Source: Paracoccus marinus (GTDB lineage Bacteria > Pseudomonadota > Alphaproteobacteria > Rhodobacterales > Rhodobacteraceae). From it: a stretch of 64,000 bases of DNA. The stretch spans positions 1 to 64,000 of the forward strand of contig NZ_VJYZ01000001.1 of the NCBI RefSeq assembly GCF_007018965.1, given 5' to 3'. This document shows positions 34,701 to 47,094 of the stretch, piece after piece (position 1 is the stretch's first letter; every line of letters begins with the position of its first letter). The notes beneath the pieces are model-generated. The model saw only the letters and a program-made list of their open reading frames with translations. It was not told the DNA's origin and did no database searches. The translations under genes and the position numbers were made by a program.

Positions 34701-35462
34701 TCAGGCCCGCAGGTCCTGCGGCTCGAGCATCCAGGCGTCCTCGGGTTTCGCGCGGGCGCGGAACCGCGCCATGAACTTGCGGCTGAGCGGATTGGCCTGC
34801 CGCTCGGTCGCGACGGTAAATGCGATCTCGCGCGGGTCGTCGGGCAGCAGCAGTTCGCGGATCCGTCGAAGATCGCTCGAGGGATCGCGCGCGAAATCCT
34901 CGTAGGCGATGGCGATCTGCGGGACGTCGGGGTTGCGCCCGGTCCAGGCGGTCCAGGCGGCGTTCTCGGCCCTGATTTCGGCCGCGCGCCTGCGGATGCC
35001 GCCGGCCCGGTAGGTCGGGACGCAGGTGCCGGGCTGCGCCGAGATCCACTGCCCGGTCTGGCTGGCAACGTCGAAGGACACCGCCTGCGCCAGGATGTCA
35101 CGCCGGTAAAGCCGCAGGACGGCCGCCGGCTGAGCCGCCAGCGCCCCGCGCTGCCTGCCCCAGTGCCGCGAAAAATGCGGCCAGTGCGCCTTGACGGCGA
35201 AGATGCCCTGCGGGCTCGTCCGGCGTGACGCGAGCGCGGGGATCAGCGGAGCACCGCGCTGATGGCCAAGGACCTCGCGCCAGCGCGTCATGTTCGAGGG
35301 GTGCAGATACTCGAACGGGCAGCCGAAGCGGCCATCGGCCGACAGGATGTGGCCAAGGAAATGGCTGCCGCAGCGGGGCGTCGTGGCGAGCAGAAGGACG
35401 CGCGGCGTGCCGTCGAAGGCGGGGTGGTCGAAGCTGGCGTCGAACTGGTGTTCATACAGCAC
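34701..35462 (-). CDS. Stf0-type sulfotransferase
   Basis: 253 residues. LLLATTPRCGSHFLGHIL (about residues 24-41) is the 5'-phosphosulfate binding loop of PAPS-dependent sulfotransferases, and AIAYEDFARDPSSDLRRI supplies a 3'-phosphate-like contact. Overall length and FEYLHPSN suit Stf0, the trehalose 2-sulfotransferase family, so a sulfated glycolipid or polysaccharide product is possible. It lies just downstream of rpoD (37-bp gap) and might be read through from it. Confidence 0.8.
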   Translation of the reverse strand: MLYEHQFDASFDHPAFDGTPRVLLLATTPRCGSHFLGHILSADGRFGCPFEYLHPSNMTRWREVLGHQRGAPLIPALASRRTSPQGIFAVKAHWPHFSRHWGRQRGALAAQPAAVLRLYRRDILAQAVSFDVASQTGQWISAQPGTCVPTYRAGGIRRRAAEIRAENAAWTAWTGRNPDVPQIAIAYEDFARDPSSDLRRIRELLLPDDPREIAFTVATERQANPLSRKFMARFRARAKPEDAWMLEPQDLRA

Positions 35463-35499
35463 GCGCCCCGACCCCCTTCCCGTTTTTCGACCGCTCGCC

Positions 35500-37473
<1,974 letters not shown>

Positions 37474-37490
37474 CACGGCTCCTCAGAGGT

Positions 37491-37599
37491 GATTCGCACA
37501 AACCGAATCGCGATTCGAATCGGTCGCACGTCTGGGTGTTCTACAATCTGCCGCAGGCCGGGAAAACCCGGTGCGCAGCACGCGATTCGGACCTGATTC
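37491..37599. promoter_or_regulatory. Cluster of six GANTC (CcrM) sites upstream of rpoD
   Basis: GATTC or GAATC occurs at 37491-37495, 37505-37509, 37512-37516, 37517-37521, 37584-37588 and 37595-37599. The middle three lie within overlapping perfect palindromes: CGAATCGCGATTCG (37504-37517) and CGATTCGAATCG (37511-37522). In alphaproteobacteria GANTC is methylated by CcrM and read by GcrA. The cluster is in the presumed promoter and leader of rpoD. Confidence 0.6.
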
Positions 37600-37709
37600 G
37601 ATCCCGTCTCATCGGCCCCCGCGGGGAACCTGTCGTGGTGGCGATTGCAGAACGAGAGCCGCAACCGGCGGGTTCCGCCAGCCGCTGCCATCATCCGCCG
37701 TCGCCGCGG

Positions 37710-39611
37710 TCATCGCCCCGGCTTGCGCCAGATCTCGTTTCGCAACGCCTCGGCCAACTGGCCGGCCAGCGCCTCGCGGTCCTCGCCGAAGTCGCCGTCA
37801 TGGGACAGCGACGGGTGGTCGGCATGCTGGCGCGCCCGCGCCGACTGGGTCATCCGCCAGGTCAGCCCCTCGTCGGCAAGGCCGCCGATCTCGGCCTCGG
37901 CACGCGCGATCTCGTCGCGCTGGGTGCGGCGGGACTCGAGCCGGTCGAGCGCGTTCAGAAGCACCGCCTGCGCCTCGTCCCCGAAGGTCCGGGGCTGGGA
38001 TATCGCAGGCAGGGCGCGGACATGGGGATCGGAAAGAAGCGCGTCAAGGGCACGCCGGCCCGGATCGGACGTCCGGCCCGACAGAAGATCGTGGACCAGC
38101 GCGGCCCGCCCGGCATCGGCGGGCTGGATCCGTTCCAGCCGCGCCTCGACCTGATCGACCAGCGCCGGGTGGCGGGCGCAGAGCGCGAGGATCATCCCCT
38201 CGATCAGCGCGTCGCCGGGATCGGCGGCGACCAGGCGCGACGCACGGGTCTGCGGCAGCGGCGGCCCGGCGGCGGGTTCGCGGCCCTGCTTTCCGCCCGG
38301 GCCGCGTTCGCGCCGGGGCGTCCGCGCAGGCGCGAACAGGTCGTAGCGCTTGCGCTTCAGGGCGGCGGTGTAATGGTCGCGGGTCGCGGGGTCGGGGATG
38401 CGCGCCACCGCCTCGGCCAGCGTGCGTTCCAGTGCCGCGCGGCGTTCGGGGCTGTCAAAGACCCGCCCCTCGGTCTCGCGCAGCCACAGAAGGTCCACCA
38501 GCGGCTGCGCCCCCTCGACCAGCGCCCGCATCGCGCCCGCGCCCGACGCCCGGATTAGGTCGTCGGGGTCCTGCCCCGCCGGCAGCAGCGCAAAGCGCAG
38601 CGCCTGCCCGGGCCCGGTCAGCGGCAGCACCAGATCGACGAGCCGCATCGCCGCCCGCAGCCCGGCCGCGTCGCCGTCCAGCGCGATCACCGGCTCGGGC
38701 GAGACGCGCCAGAGAAGCCGCACCTGATCCTCGGTGATCGCGGTCCCCAGTGGCGCGACCGCGCCCTCGATCCCGGCGCGGACCAGCGCGATCACGTCCA
38801 TGTACCCCTCGGCCACGACCAGCGGCTGGCCCTTCGCCACCGCCGCCCGCGCGGGCCCGAGGTTGTAGAGGTTGCGGCCCTTGTCGAAGAGCGCGGTTTC
38901 CGGGCCGTTGAGGTATTTCGCCCGCGCGTTCGGGTCCATCGCCCGGCCGCCGAAGGAAATGCAGCGGCCACGGGCGTCGCGGATCGGGAAGATGATGCGG
39001 CCGCGAAAGCGGTCATAGGCCGCGCCGCCGTCGTCGGGGCGGGCGGCGAGGCCGGCGTCGACCACCTGCGCCTCGGTCGCGCCGCCTTCCTTGAGGTGGC
39101 GCAGTAGCGCCTGGCGCTGGTCGGGGGCAAAGCCGATCTCGAACCGGTCCTGCCCCGCCTGGTCCAGCCCGCGACTGGCGAGATAATCCCGCGCCGCCGC
39201 CCCGGCCCCGGTCTGCAACTGCATCCGAAACCATCGCATCGCGCGTTCCAGCACGTCGGTCAGCTCGGTCCGCCGCTCGGCCCTTTGCCGGTTCTCGGGC
39301 GAGCGTTCGGGCATCTGCATCCCGGCCTCGGACGCCATCACGGCGACCGCGTCCATGAACCCCATTCCCTCGGCCTCGCGCAGGAATGTCACGGCGTCGC
39401 CCTTCGCGTGGCAGCCGAAGCAGTAATAGAACCCCTTCTGGTCGTCGGCGTGGAACGAGGCGGTCTTTTCACCGTGGAACGGGCACGGCGCCCACCAGTC
39501 GCCCTTGGCCTGGTTCGACTTGCGCAGATCCCACGCGACCTTGCGCCCCACGATCCGGCTCAGGGGCACGCGGGCGCGAAGCTCGTCAAGGAAACCGGGG
39601 GGCAGGGTCAT
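37710..39611 (-). CDS. dnaG: DNA primase
   Basis: 633 residues. The N-terminal CHC2 zinc finger is clear (CPFHGEKTASFHADD and YYCFGCHAKGD), followed by the TOPRIM catalytic core (VVAEGYMDVIALVRAGIEG, VIALDGDAAGLRAA) and a C-terminal helicase-interaction region ending near QLAEALRNEIW. Makes RNA primers at the fork with DnaB. Upstream of rpoD on the same strand, the usual macromolecular-synthesis order, but with a 236-bp gap that probably holds the rpoD promoters. Confidence 0.97.
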   Translation of the reverse strand: MTLPPGFLDELRARVPLSRIVGRKVAWDLRKSNQAKGDWWAPCPFHGEKTASFHADDQKGFYYCFGCHAKGDAVTFLREAEGMGFMDAVAVMASEAGMQMPERSPENRQRAERRTELTDVLERAMRWFRMQLQTGAGAAARDYLASRGLDQAGQDRFEIGFAPDQRQALLRHLKEGGATEAQVVDAGLAARPDDGGAAYDRFRGRIIFPIRDARGRCISFGGRAMDPNARAKYLNGPETALFDKGRNLYNLGPARAAVAKGQPLVVAEGYMDVIALVRAGIEGAVAPLGTAITEDQVRLLWRVSPEPVIALDGDAAGLRAAMRLVDLVLPLTGPGQALRFALLPAGQDPDDLIRASGAGAMRALVEGAQPLVDLLWLRETEGRVFDSPERRAALERTLAEAVARIPDPATRDHYTAALKRKRYDLFAPARTPRRERGPGGKQGREPAAGPPLPQTRASRLVAADPGDALIEGMILALCARHPALVDQVEARLERIQPADAGRAALVHDLLSGRTSDPGRRALDALLSDPHVRALPAISQPRTFGDEAQAVLLNALDRLESRRTQRDEIARAEAEIGGLADEGLTWRMTQSARARQHADHPSLSHDGDFGEDREALAGQLAEALRNEIWRKPGR

Positions 39612-39704
39612 GGCGCCATAATCCCCCCGCGCGCGTCCGGGGGCAAGCGGCGGGCCCCGCGCGCGGGCAGGAAAGCCGGGGACAAGTCGCCGGACGTGGC
39701 CGGT

Positions 39705-40289
39705 TCAGGCGCCGACCGCGCCGCGCGCCAGGTCCCAGTAGATGTCGCCGACCCGGTCGCGGTCCAGCCGCCCGCCCTCGCGGTACCAGTTCGTGACGCC
39801 GGTCAGCATGGCGATCAGCGCCATCGCCGCCAGCCGCGTGTCGGGCACCGCCATCACCCCCGCCGCCTGCCCGTCGCGCAGGATCGCGACCAGCTGATCC
39901 TCGTAGCGGCGCCTGAGCGCCGAAACGGCGGCGTGGTTGTCGGGGCTGAGGTTGCGAAGTTCCATGTAGCTCAGGAACACGGCGTCGGCGTGATCGAGCG
40001 AATAGGCGATATGGAACCGGGTGAAGCGTTCGAGCCGCGCGAGCGGCGGCAGCGCCGGATCGTCCGACCACGCCGCCAGCAGCCGGTCCATGTGCCCGGT
40101 CATCAGCTGCGCCAGCAGCGCCTGCTTGTCGTCGGTATAGGCGTAAAGCGCCCCCGCCTGCACGCCCACCTCGGCCGCGATCTGGCGCATGCTGACGGCG
40201 GCATAGCCGTGGCGCGCGAACAGCCGCAGCGAATGTTCGCGGACGAGGGGGCCGGTGATGTCGGCGCGGGAGCCTTGGGTGCGTGCCAT
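39705..40289 (-). CDS. TetR family transcriptional regulator
   Basis: 194 residues. N-terminal helix-turn-helix LRLFARHGYAAVSMRQIAAEVGVQAGALYAYTDDK matches TetR/AcrR DNA-binding domains in its spacing; the C-terminal ligand domain is helical (LARLERFTRFHIAYSLDH). No partner pump is adjacent; its divergent neighbour is a lipoprotein gene followed by lldD, which are candidate targets. Resembles the acyl-CoA-responsive TetR group in the C-terminal TetR_C_33-like segment, with low certainty. Confidence 0.87.
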   Translation of the reverse strand: MARTQGSRADITGPLVREHSLRLFARHGYAAVSMRQIAAEVGVQAGALYAYTDDKQALLAQLMTGHMDRLLAAWSDDPALPPLARLERFTRFHIAYSLDHADAVFLSYMELRNLSPDNHAAVSALRRRYEDQLVAILRDGQAAGVMAVPDTRLAAMALIAMLTGVTNWYREGGRLDRDRVGDIYWDLARGAVGA

Positions 40290-40405
40290 GCGAATGGTTC
40301 TAGGTCAGGCGCGCGAGGGCGGAAAGCGCCGCCGGTCGATTTGCGACGCCGGCGGCGTTCCCGCGCCTTGCTGCCGACGCGGGCGCGCGCTTATGCTTCA
40401 CGGCG

Positions 40406-40777
40406 ATGAACATCCCGCCCCGCCTTGTCTTCCTGCTGCCGATCGTCGTCGCGCTTGCCGCCTGCGGCGCGGCGGACGAAGGCGCCTATCCGCAGCTTCT
40501 GCCGCTCGACGTGGCGACCGCCGATCCGGCCGTTCCCGCGCACGCCGCCGACGCGGCCGCCGATCCCGACGCGGTGCGGGGCGAGCTTGAGGCGCGGGCG
40601 GCCGCCGCCGCCGCGTCGCGCCCGGCCGCGCCCGACGCACCGGACGCGCTTGCCGGGCGCGCCGCGGACCTGCGCGCCCGCGCGGACGCGCTGCGCGCCA
40701 CCTCACCCGGCGCCGCACCCGCAGACGCCGCCACCTGCCCCGCCGGTTCGACCGATCCGGCCTGCGCGCCATCCTAA
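40406..40777 (+). CDS. Small Ala/Asp-rich lipoprotein of unknown function
   Basis: 123 residues with a signal peptide (RLVFLLPIVVALAAC, lipobox ALAAC with Cys at about 20). The mature part is almost wholly Ala, Asp, Pro and Arg with no predicted fold, apart from two cysteines near the C-terminus (ATCPAGSTDPACAPS), which could form a disulphide. It precedes lldD by 19 bp on the same strand. Low-complexity composition limits certainty, but the signal peptide is convincing. Confidence 0.62.
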   Translation: MNIPPRLVFLLPIVVALAACGAADEGAYPQLLPLDVATADPAVPAHAADAAADPDAVRGELEARAAAAAASRPAAPDAPDALAGRAADLRARADALRATSPGAAPADAATCPAGSTDPACAPS

Positions 40778-40796
40778 GCCGAAAGGGCCCGCCGCA

Positions 40797-41960
40797 ATGC
40801 CCGTGATCACATCCATCGACGACCTGAAGCGGATGCACCGCGCGCACACGCCGCGCATGTTCTACGACTATGCCGAGTCGGGCAGCTACACCGAGCAGAC
40901 GTTCCGCGAGAACACGACCGACTTCCAGAAGATCCGCCTGCGCCAGAAGGTTGCCGTGGACATGTCGAACCGCAGCCTCGCGAGGGACATCGTTGGGCTG
41001 CCCGTGTCGATGCCGGTGGGCCTCGCGCCGGTCGGGCTGACCGGCATGCAGCGGGCCGACGGCGAGATCAAGGCCGCGCGCGCGGCCGAGGCGTTCGGGG
41101 TGCCCTTCTGCCTGTCCACCATGTCGATCTGTTCGATCGAGGACGTGGCCGGGCACACCACCGCGCCCTTCATGTTCCAGCTGTACGTGATGCGCGACCA
41201 GGATTTTCTTGCCGCGATCATCGACCGGGCGAAGCGCGCGAACTGTTCCGCGCTGGTCCTGACCCTCGACCTGCAGATCCTCGGCCAGCGGCACAAGGAC
41301 CTGAAGAACGGCCTGTCCGCGCCGCCGAAGTTCACCCTGCCGACGCTCATGAACCTCGCCACCAAGCTGCGCTGGGGGTCCGAGATGGCACGCACGAAGC
41401 GGCGCTTCTTCGGCAACATCGTGGGCCATGCCAAGGGCGTCACCGACGCGGGCAACCTGGCCGCCTGGACGGCCGAGCAGTTCGACACCCAGCTCGACTG
41501 GACCAAGATCGCGGCGATCCGCGACATGTGGGGCGGCAAGCTGATCCTCAAGGGCATCCTCGACGCCGACGACGCGCGGAAGGCGGCAGATTTCGGCGCC
41601 GACGCGATCGTCGTGTCGAACCACGGCGGCCGGCAACTGGACGGCGCGCTGTCGTCGATCCGCATGCTGCCGGAAATCGTCGCCGCGGTCGGCGACCGGG
41701 TCGAGGTTCACATGGACAGCGGCATCCGGTCGGGGCAGGACGTGCTGAAGGCGCTGGCGCTCGGCGCGCACGCGACCTGGATCGGGCGGGCGTGGCTGCA
41801 TGGCCTGGGCGCGATGGGCCAGCCCGGCGTCACCGCCGCGCTGGACGTGATCCGCAAGGAACTGGACGTGACCATGGCGCTTTGCGGCGAGCGCGACATC
41901 CGCAACGTCGGCCGGCACAACGTGCTGGTGCCCGCCGAGTGGGGCCGGGACTACGTCTGA
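40797..41960 (+). CDS. lldD: FMN-dependent alpha-hydroxy-acid dehydrogenase (L-lactate dehydrogenase type)
   Basis: 387 residues, TIM-barrel FMN enzyme. FMN contacts in MPVGLAPVGLTGMQ, LVLTLDLQILGQRHKD, KGILDADDARKA; the active site SNHGGRQLDGA carries the catalytic His and Arg. It oxidises L-lactate or a related 2-hydroxy acid, passing electrons to the respiratory chain. AAAGGG lies upstream of ATG 40797. The closest functional type (lactate or mandelate/glycolate) is not certain from sequence alone, so the symbol is tentative. Confidence 0.85.
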   Translation: MPVITSIDDLKRMHRAHTPRMFYDYAESGSYTEQTFRENTTDFQKIRLRQKVAVDMSNRSLARDIVGLPVSMPVGLAPVGLTGMQRADGEIKAARAAEAFGVPFCLSTMSICSIEDVAGHTTAPFMFQLYVMRDQDFLAAIIDRAKRANCSALVLTLDLQILGQRHKDLKNGLSAPPKFTLPTLMNLATKLRWGSEMARTKRRFFGNIVGHAKGVTDAGNLAAWTAEQFDTQLDWTKIAAIRDMWGGKLILKGILDADDARKAADFGADAIVVSNHGGRQLDGALSSIRMLPEIVAAVGDRVEVHMDSGIRSGQDVLKALALGAHATWIGRAWLHGLGAMGQPGVTAALDVIRKELDVTMALCGERDIRNVGRHNVLVPAEWGRDYV

Positions 41961-41963
41961 CGC

Positions 41964-42788
41964 TCAGACCTCGCGCAGGAACGCCAGCAGGTCGCGGTTC
42001 ACCTCGTCCGCGTTCGTCGCCAGCACCCCGTGCGGCGCGCCGTCGTATTCGGCATAGCGCGCCTGCGGCAGCAGCTTCGACAGCCGCAGCCCGGTCGCCT
42101 TGTGCGGGACGTTCTGGTCGGCGGTGCCGTGCAGGATCAGCGCGGGGCAGGAAATCGCGTCCACGTCGGAAGTGAAATCCGTCAGGCCGAACGCGTCCAC
42201 GCAGGCCAGCGTGGCGATCGGGCTCGCCTGCATGGCCATGCCCCAGGTCCAGTCTAGCACGCCCTGGCTCACCGGCTTGCGGAAGGTGCCGACGCCATAG
42301 AACATCTTGAAGAAGCCGCGCAGGAACTCGGCCCGGTCCTCGGCGATGCCCGCCTTGATCGGCCCGATGTCCTTTTCGGTGATGCCGTCGGGGTTGGCCG
42401 CCGACTTCGGCAGACCCGGCGCGACCGATGACACGAACGCCACCGCCGACACCCCGCGCCCCCGGTGGCGGGACATGTAGCGCGCGATCTCGCCGCCGCC
42501 CATGGAAAACCCGACCAGCACCGCGTCGTCCAGCGACGGCCCCCGCATCACCGCGTCAAGGTCGTCGGCCAGCGTGTCGTAGTCGTAGCCCTGCGCCGGC
42601 TGGCCGGAGCGGCCGAAGCCGCGCCGGTCGTAGCTCACCACGCGATAGCCCGCGTCCCTGAGCGCGAGGATCTGCGGCTCCCAGCTGTCGGCGTTGAGCG
42701 GCCAGCCGTGGATCAGCACCACCGGGCGGCCCGCGCCCCAGTCCCTGACGTGGATGGTCGTGCCGTCCGATGCCTCGACATGCGCCAT
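41964..42788 (-). CDS. Alpha/beta hydrolase, non-haem chloroperoxidase type
   Basis: 274 residues. Nucleophile elbow VGFSMGGGE (Ser95), acid in [13 protein letters not shown] (Asp224), base in YDGAPHGVL (His253), and the oxyanion region [12 protein letters not shown] typical of bacterial perhydrolases/chloroperoxidases. Likely an esterase or perhydrolase in the cytoplasm; no signal peptide. Convergent with lldD (three-base gap). Substrate unknown. Confidence 0.88.
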   Translation of the reverse strand: MAHVEASDGTTIHVRDWGAGRPVVLIHGWPLNADSWEPQILALRDAGYRVVSYDRRGFGRSGQPAQGYDYDTLADDLDAVMRGPSLDDAVLVGFSMGGGEIARYMSRHRGRGVSAVAFVSSVAPGLPKSAANPDGITEKDIGPIKAGIAEDRAEFLRGFFKMFYGVGTFRKPVSQGVLDWTWGMAMQASPIATLACVDAFGLTDFTSDVDAISCPALILHGTADQNVPHKATGLRLSKLLPQARYAEYDGAPHGVLATNADEVNRDLLAFLREV

Positions 42789-42959
42789 GGTCGTTTCCCC
42801 CGTGCTGACGTCGCCCGCCGAACGCGCGGACGCCGCACCCGGTTGCGCCGGGTTCCCTGCCAAAACCGCTTGCCTTGCAGGCCCGGCGTCCCTATACGCG
42901 CGGGCTTGCCGACCATGCACCCTTGGAGGATGGCCGGCTTCAACCTGAAAGGAACCATC

Positions 42960-43610
42960 ATGGCCAAAGAGATCCCAGATCTGGTGGCCGAGGCACGCAC
43001 GGGGACAGGCAAGGGGGCCGCCCGTCAAGCTCGCCGCGAAGGCAAGGTGCCCGGTATCGTCTACGGCGACGGGAAAGACCCGCAGCCGATCCAGATCGAC
43101 TTCAACCCCCTGCTGACCAAGCTGCGCGCCGGTCGCTTCATGTCCACGCTGTGGAACCTGAAGGTCGAGGGCCAGGACGACGTGCGCGTCATCTGCCGCG
43201 GCGTCCAGCGCGACGTGGTCAAGGACCTGCCGACGCATATCGACCTGATGCGCCTGCACCGCAACACGCGGATCAACCTGTTCATCCACGTGCAGTTCGA
43301 CAACCAGGAAGAGGCCCCGGGCCTCAAGCGCGGCGGCACGCTGGTCGTCGTCCGCCCCGAGGTCGAGCTGATGGTGACCGCGTCCGAGATCCCGGACCAC
43401 ATCACCGTGGACCTGACCGGGCGCGAGATCGGTGATTCGATCCACATCAACGACATCGCGCTGCCGAAAGGCGTGCGTCCGACCATCGACCGCAACTTCG
43501 TGATCGCGAACATCGCCGCCCCCTCGGGCCTGCGCGCGTCCGAAGACGCCGCCTCGACCGAGGCCGAGGGCGAAGCGGCCGAGGCAGACGAGGCCGCGAC
43601 CGCCGAGTAA
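42960..43610 (+). CDS. rplY: 50S ribosomal protein L25 (Ctc form)
   Basis: 216 residues: N-terminal L25 domain ([36 protein letters not shown]) binding 5S rRNA, plus the C-terminal Ctc/TL5 beta domain ([30 protein letters not shown]) and an acidic Ala/Glu tail. GAAAGG precedes ATG 42960. An intrinsic terminator follows 23 bp after the stop, so it is a single-gene unit; the usual neighbour pth is absent here. Confidence 0.96.
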   Translation: MAKEIPDLVAEARTGTGKGAARQARREGKVPGIVYGDGKDPQPIQIDFNPLLTKLRAGRFMSTLWNLKVEGQDDVRVICRGVQRDVVKDLPTHIDLMRLHRNTRINLFIHVQFDNQEEAPGLKRGGTLVVVRPEVELMVTASEIPDHITVDLTGREIGDSIHINDIALPKGVRPTIDRNFVIANIAAPSGLRASEDAASTEAEGEAAEADEAATAE

Positions 43611-43633
43611 TCCCGGCACACCACACGAACGCG

Positions 43634-43661
43634 AAGGGCGGCCGCCCGGGCCGCCCTTTTT
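43634..43661 (+). terminator. Rho-independent terminator of rplY
   Basis: AAGGGCGGC pairs perfectly with GCCGCCCTT across a 7-base loop and runs into TTTTT. It lies 23 bp past the rplY stop. Confidence 0.88.
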
Positions 43662-43686
43662 CATGTCCGCGCCCGATCGGCCCGGT

Positions 43687-44418
43687 TCAGCCGCCCCGCG
43701 CCAGCACGAAAACCTCTTCCGTGCGCCGCCCGCCCACGTCGGTGAAGCCTTGCGCCGCCAGCCGCCGCAGGATCGCGTCGCGCGCAGGCTCGCCATAAAG
43801 CGCCGGGTGCATCTCGACGACCAGCAGCCGCACCTGTCCGGGCAACGGCGTCGCCAGCACCTGTTCTTCCGCCCCTTCGACATCCATCGCGATCGCGGTC
43901 GCGCCCGATCGGCGGATCAGCTTGCCGATGGGCTTTGCCTTGACGCTGCACGAATGCGCGTTCTGCGCACGGCGCGGCAGGGTCGACGCGCTCCAGAACC
44001 CCGGATGCACATGCAGGTCGATGGTGTCGCGGGTGTCGTCGTCGCCCACGACCGCCATGTGCAGCACCGTCCCCTCGGCGCCCACGTTCCGGCGCAGGTT
44101 GCGCCGCAGGTGGCGCAGCATGGCCGGGTTCGCCTCGACCGAGGTAACGTTCACCGCCCCCACGATCCGCGCCGCCGTGATGCTGACCAGACCCGCGCCC
44201 GCACCCAAGTCCAGCACCCGGTCGCCGGGCCGCAGATGGGTGCGCAGCAGCGCCCGTTCGTGCCCCTCGTAGCCGCCATCCATCAGCCGCCCGCGCAAGC
44301 GCGGCACCAGCGCGTCCGTCGGCACCTCGATCACCGCCCCGTCGATGGTGAAGGTCTCGACCGCCGGCTGCGGTCGCTTGTCGGGCGGCGTGTTGGGGTC
44401 GGCGGGGGGCTGCGGCAC
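43687..44418 (-). CDS. FkbM family methyltransferase
   Basis: About 243 residues. SAM-binding motif I is [18 protein letters not shown], motif [20 protein letters not shown], and the FkbM signature [14 protein letters not shown] follows. These enzymes O-methylate sugars or other small molecules. No ATG lies near the domain start; GTG 44418 with AAGGAT upstream is the best start, whereas the frame's longer ATG start overlaps almost to trmFO. Divergent from trmFO by 83 bp. Target unknown. Confidence 0.83.
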   Translation of the reverse strand: MPQPPADPNTPPDKRPQPAVETFTIDGAVIEVPTDALVPRLRGRLMDGGYEGHERALLRTHLRPGDRVLDLGAGAGLVSITAARIVGAVNVTSVEANPAMLRHLRRNLRRNVGAEGTVLHMAVVGDDDTRDTIDLHVHPGFWSASTLPRRAQNAHSCSVKAKPIGKLIRRSGATAIAMDVEGAEEQVLATPLPGQVRLLVVEMHPALYGEPARDAILRRLAAQGFTDVGGRRTEEVFVLARGG

Positions 44419-44501
44419 GGCTCGATCCTTGCGGGCGGTCGCGCGGACTGATAGCAACCCGCCTTGCCTTTCGCCACCCTTCGCCCCACGGGACAAGCCC
44501 C

Positions 44502-45820
44502 ATGACCGAACCCGTCCACATCGTCGGCGCAGGCCTTGCCGGGTCCGAGGCCGCGTGGCAGGTGGCCCGGGCGGGCGTGCCGGTGGTCCTGCACGAGATG
44601 CGCCCCCACGTCGCGACCTTCGCCCACCGGACCGGCGATTGCGCCGAGATGGTGTGCTCGAACAGCTTCCGCTCGGACGACGACGTGATGAACGCGGTCG
44701 GGCAGCTGCACTGGGAGATGCGGGCGGCGGGCGGGTTGATCATGGCGACCGCCGACCGCCACAAGCTGCCCGCGGGCGGCGCGCTGGCGGTGGACCGCGA
44801 CGCGTTCTCCGCCGCCGTGACCGAGGCGCTTGAGGCGCATCCGCTCGTCACCTTCGACCGGGCCGAGGTGCGCGACCTTCCCGCATCCGGCAACTGGATC
44901 GTGGCGACCGGGCCGCTGACCTCTGACGCGCTGGCGCAGTCGATCCGCGCGCGGACCGGGGCCGATGCGCTGGCGTTCTTCGACGCGATCGCCCCCATCG
45001 TCCACGCCGACAGCATCGACATGTCGGTCGCTTGGCGGCAGTCGCGCTACGACAAGGGCGAGACCGAGGAAGAGCGCACCGCCTATATCAACTGCCCGAT
45101 GACGCGCGAAGACTACGAAGGCTTCATCGACGCGCTGCTGGCCGCCGACAAGGCCGAGTTCCACGAGGGCGAGACGGCGGGGTACTTTGACGGCTGCCTG
45201 CCGATCGAGGTCATGGCCGAGCGTGGGCGCGAGACGCTGCGGCACGGACCGATGAAGCCGGTCGGGCTGACGAACGCCCACGACCCGGCCCAGAAACCCT
45301 ACGCGGTGGTTCAGCTTCGCCGCGATAACGCCTTGGGAACGCTGTACAACATCGTCGGCTTCCAGACCAAGATGAAGTACGGCGCACAAACCGAGGTGTT
45401 CCGCCGCATCCCCGGCCTGCGGGACGCGGCCTTCGCCCGGCTGGGCGGGATCCACCGCAACAGCTTCCTCAATTCCCCCACGCTGCTCGACGACCGAATG
45501 CGCCTGCGCGGCGCGCCGCACCTGCGCTTCGCGGGTCAGGTCACGGGGGTCGAAGGCTACGTCGAAAGCGCCGCGATGGGGCTGCTCGCGGGCCGTATGG
45601 CCGCCGCGCAGGCGCTGGGGCGCGACCTGGCCCCGCCTGACGGGACCACGGCGATGGGCGCGCTGATCCACCACATCACCGGCGGGGCCGAGGCCAAGAC
45701 GTTCCAGCCCATGAACGTCAACTTCGGCCTGTTCCCCCCGGTCGAGGCGAAGGGCGGCCGCCGTGGCCGCGCCGCCCGCTACCCCGCCTATACAGAACGC
45801 GCCAAGCAGGACTTCACCGC

Positions 45821-45842
<22 letters not shown>
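44502..45842 (+). CDS. trmFO: Methylenetetrahydrofolate-tRNA-(uracil-5-)-methyltransferase
   Basis: 446 residues. FAD-binding start [20 protein letters not shown], then CSNSFRSDD with the catalytic Cys region, [18 protein letters not shown] and [20 protein letters not shown]. Makes m5U54 in tRNA using methylenetetrahydrofolate and FAD, the folate-dependent alternative to TrmA. Its last 22 bases overlap the gluQRS start, joining two tRNA-modification genes in one operon. Confidence 0.96.
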
Positions 45843-46656
<814 letters not shown>

Positions 46657-46675
<19 letters not shown>

Positions 46676-47025
46676 GGCGCCATCAGCTCGACTTCGGCCC
46701 CGTCCCGGACAGCGGTGTAAAAGCAGCTTCGCCGGTTGGTGTGGCAGGTGGGCCCGGTCTGGTCCACGACCAGCAGCAGGCAATCGCGGTCGCAGTCGAC
46801 CCGCATTTCGACAAGCCGCTGCACGTGGCCCGAAGCGTCGCCCTTGGTCCAGAACGACTGACGCGAGCGAGACCAATAGGTTACGCGCCCTTCCTCAAGC
46901 GTCTTGCGAACCGCGTCCGCGTTCATCCAGGCGAGCATCAGCACCTCACCGCTCACGTGATCCTGGGCAATGGCGGGGATCAGGCCGGCGGCGTCGTAGG
47001 TCAGGCTGTCTGCATCGAACATCAA
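46657..47025 (-). CDS. hisI: Phosphoribosyl-AMP cyclohydrolase
   Basis: 122 residues. Third step of histidine synthesis. The motifs LMLAWMNADAVRKTLEEG, TYWSRSRQSFWTKGDASGH and the zinc cysteines in VDCDRDCLLLVVDQTGPTCH are all present. The phosphoribosyl-ATP pyrophosphatase HisE is not fused. Divergent from the Fe-S scaffold-like gene by 69 bp. Confidence 0.96.
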
Positions 47026-47094
47026 TGGTCCCTTCGGCTTTCCATCGGGCGGCGGCGTTCCTATCTACGCCCTGACACGCGCAAGGGGAATGCC

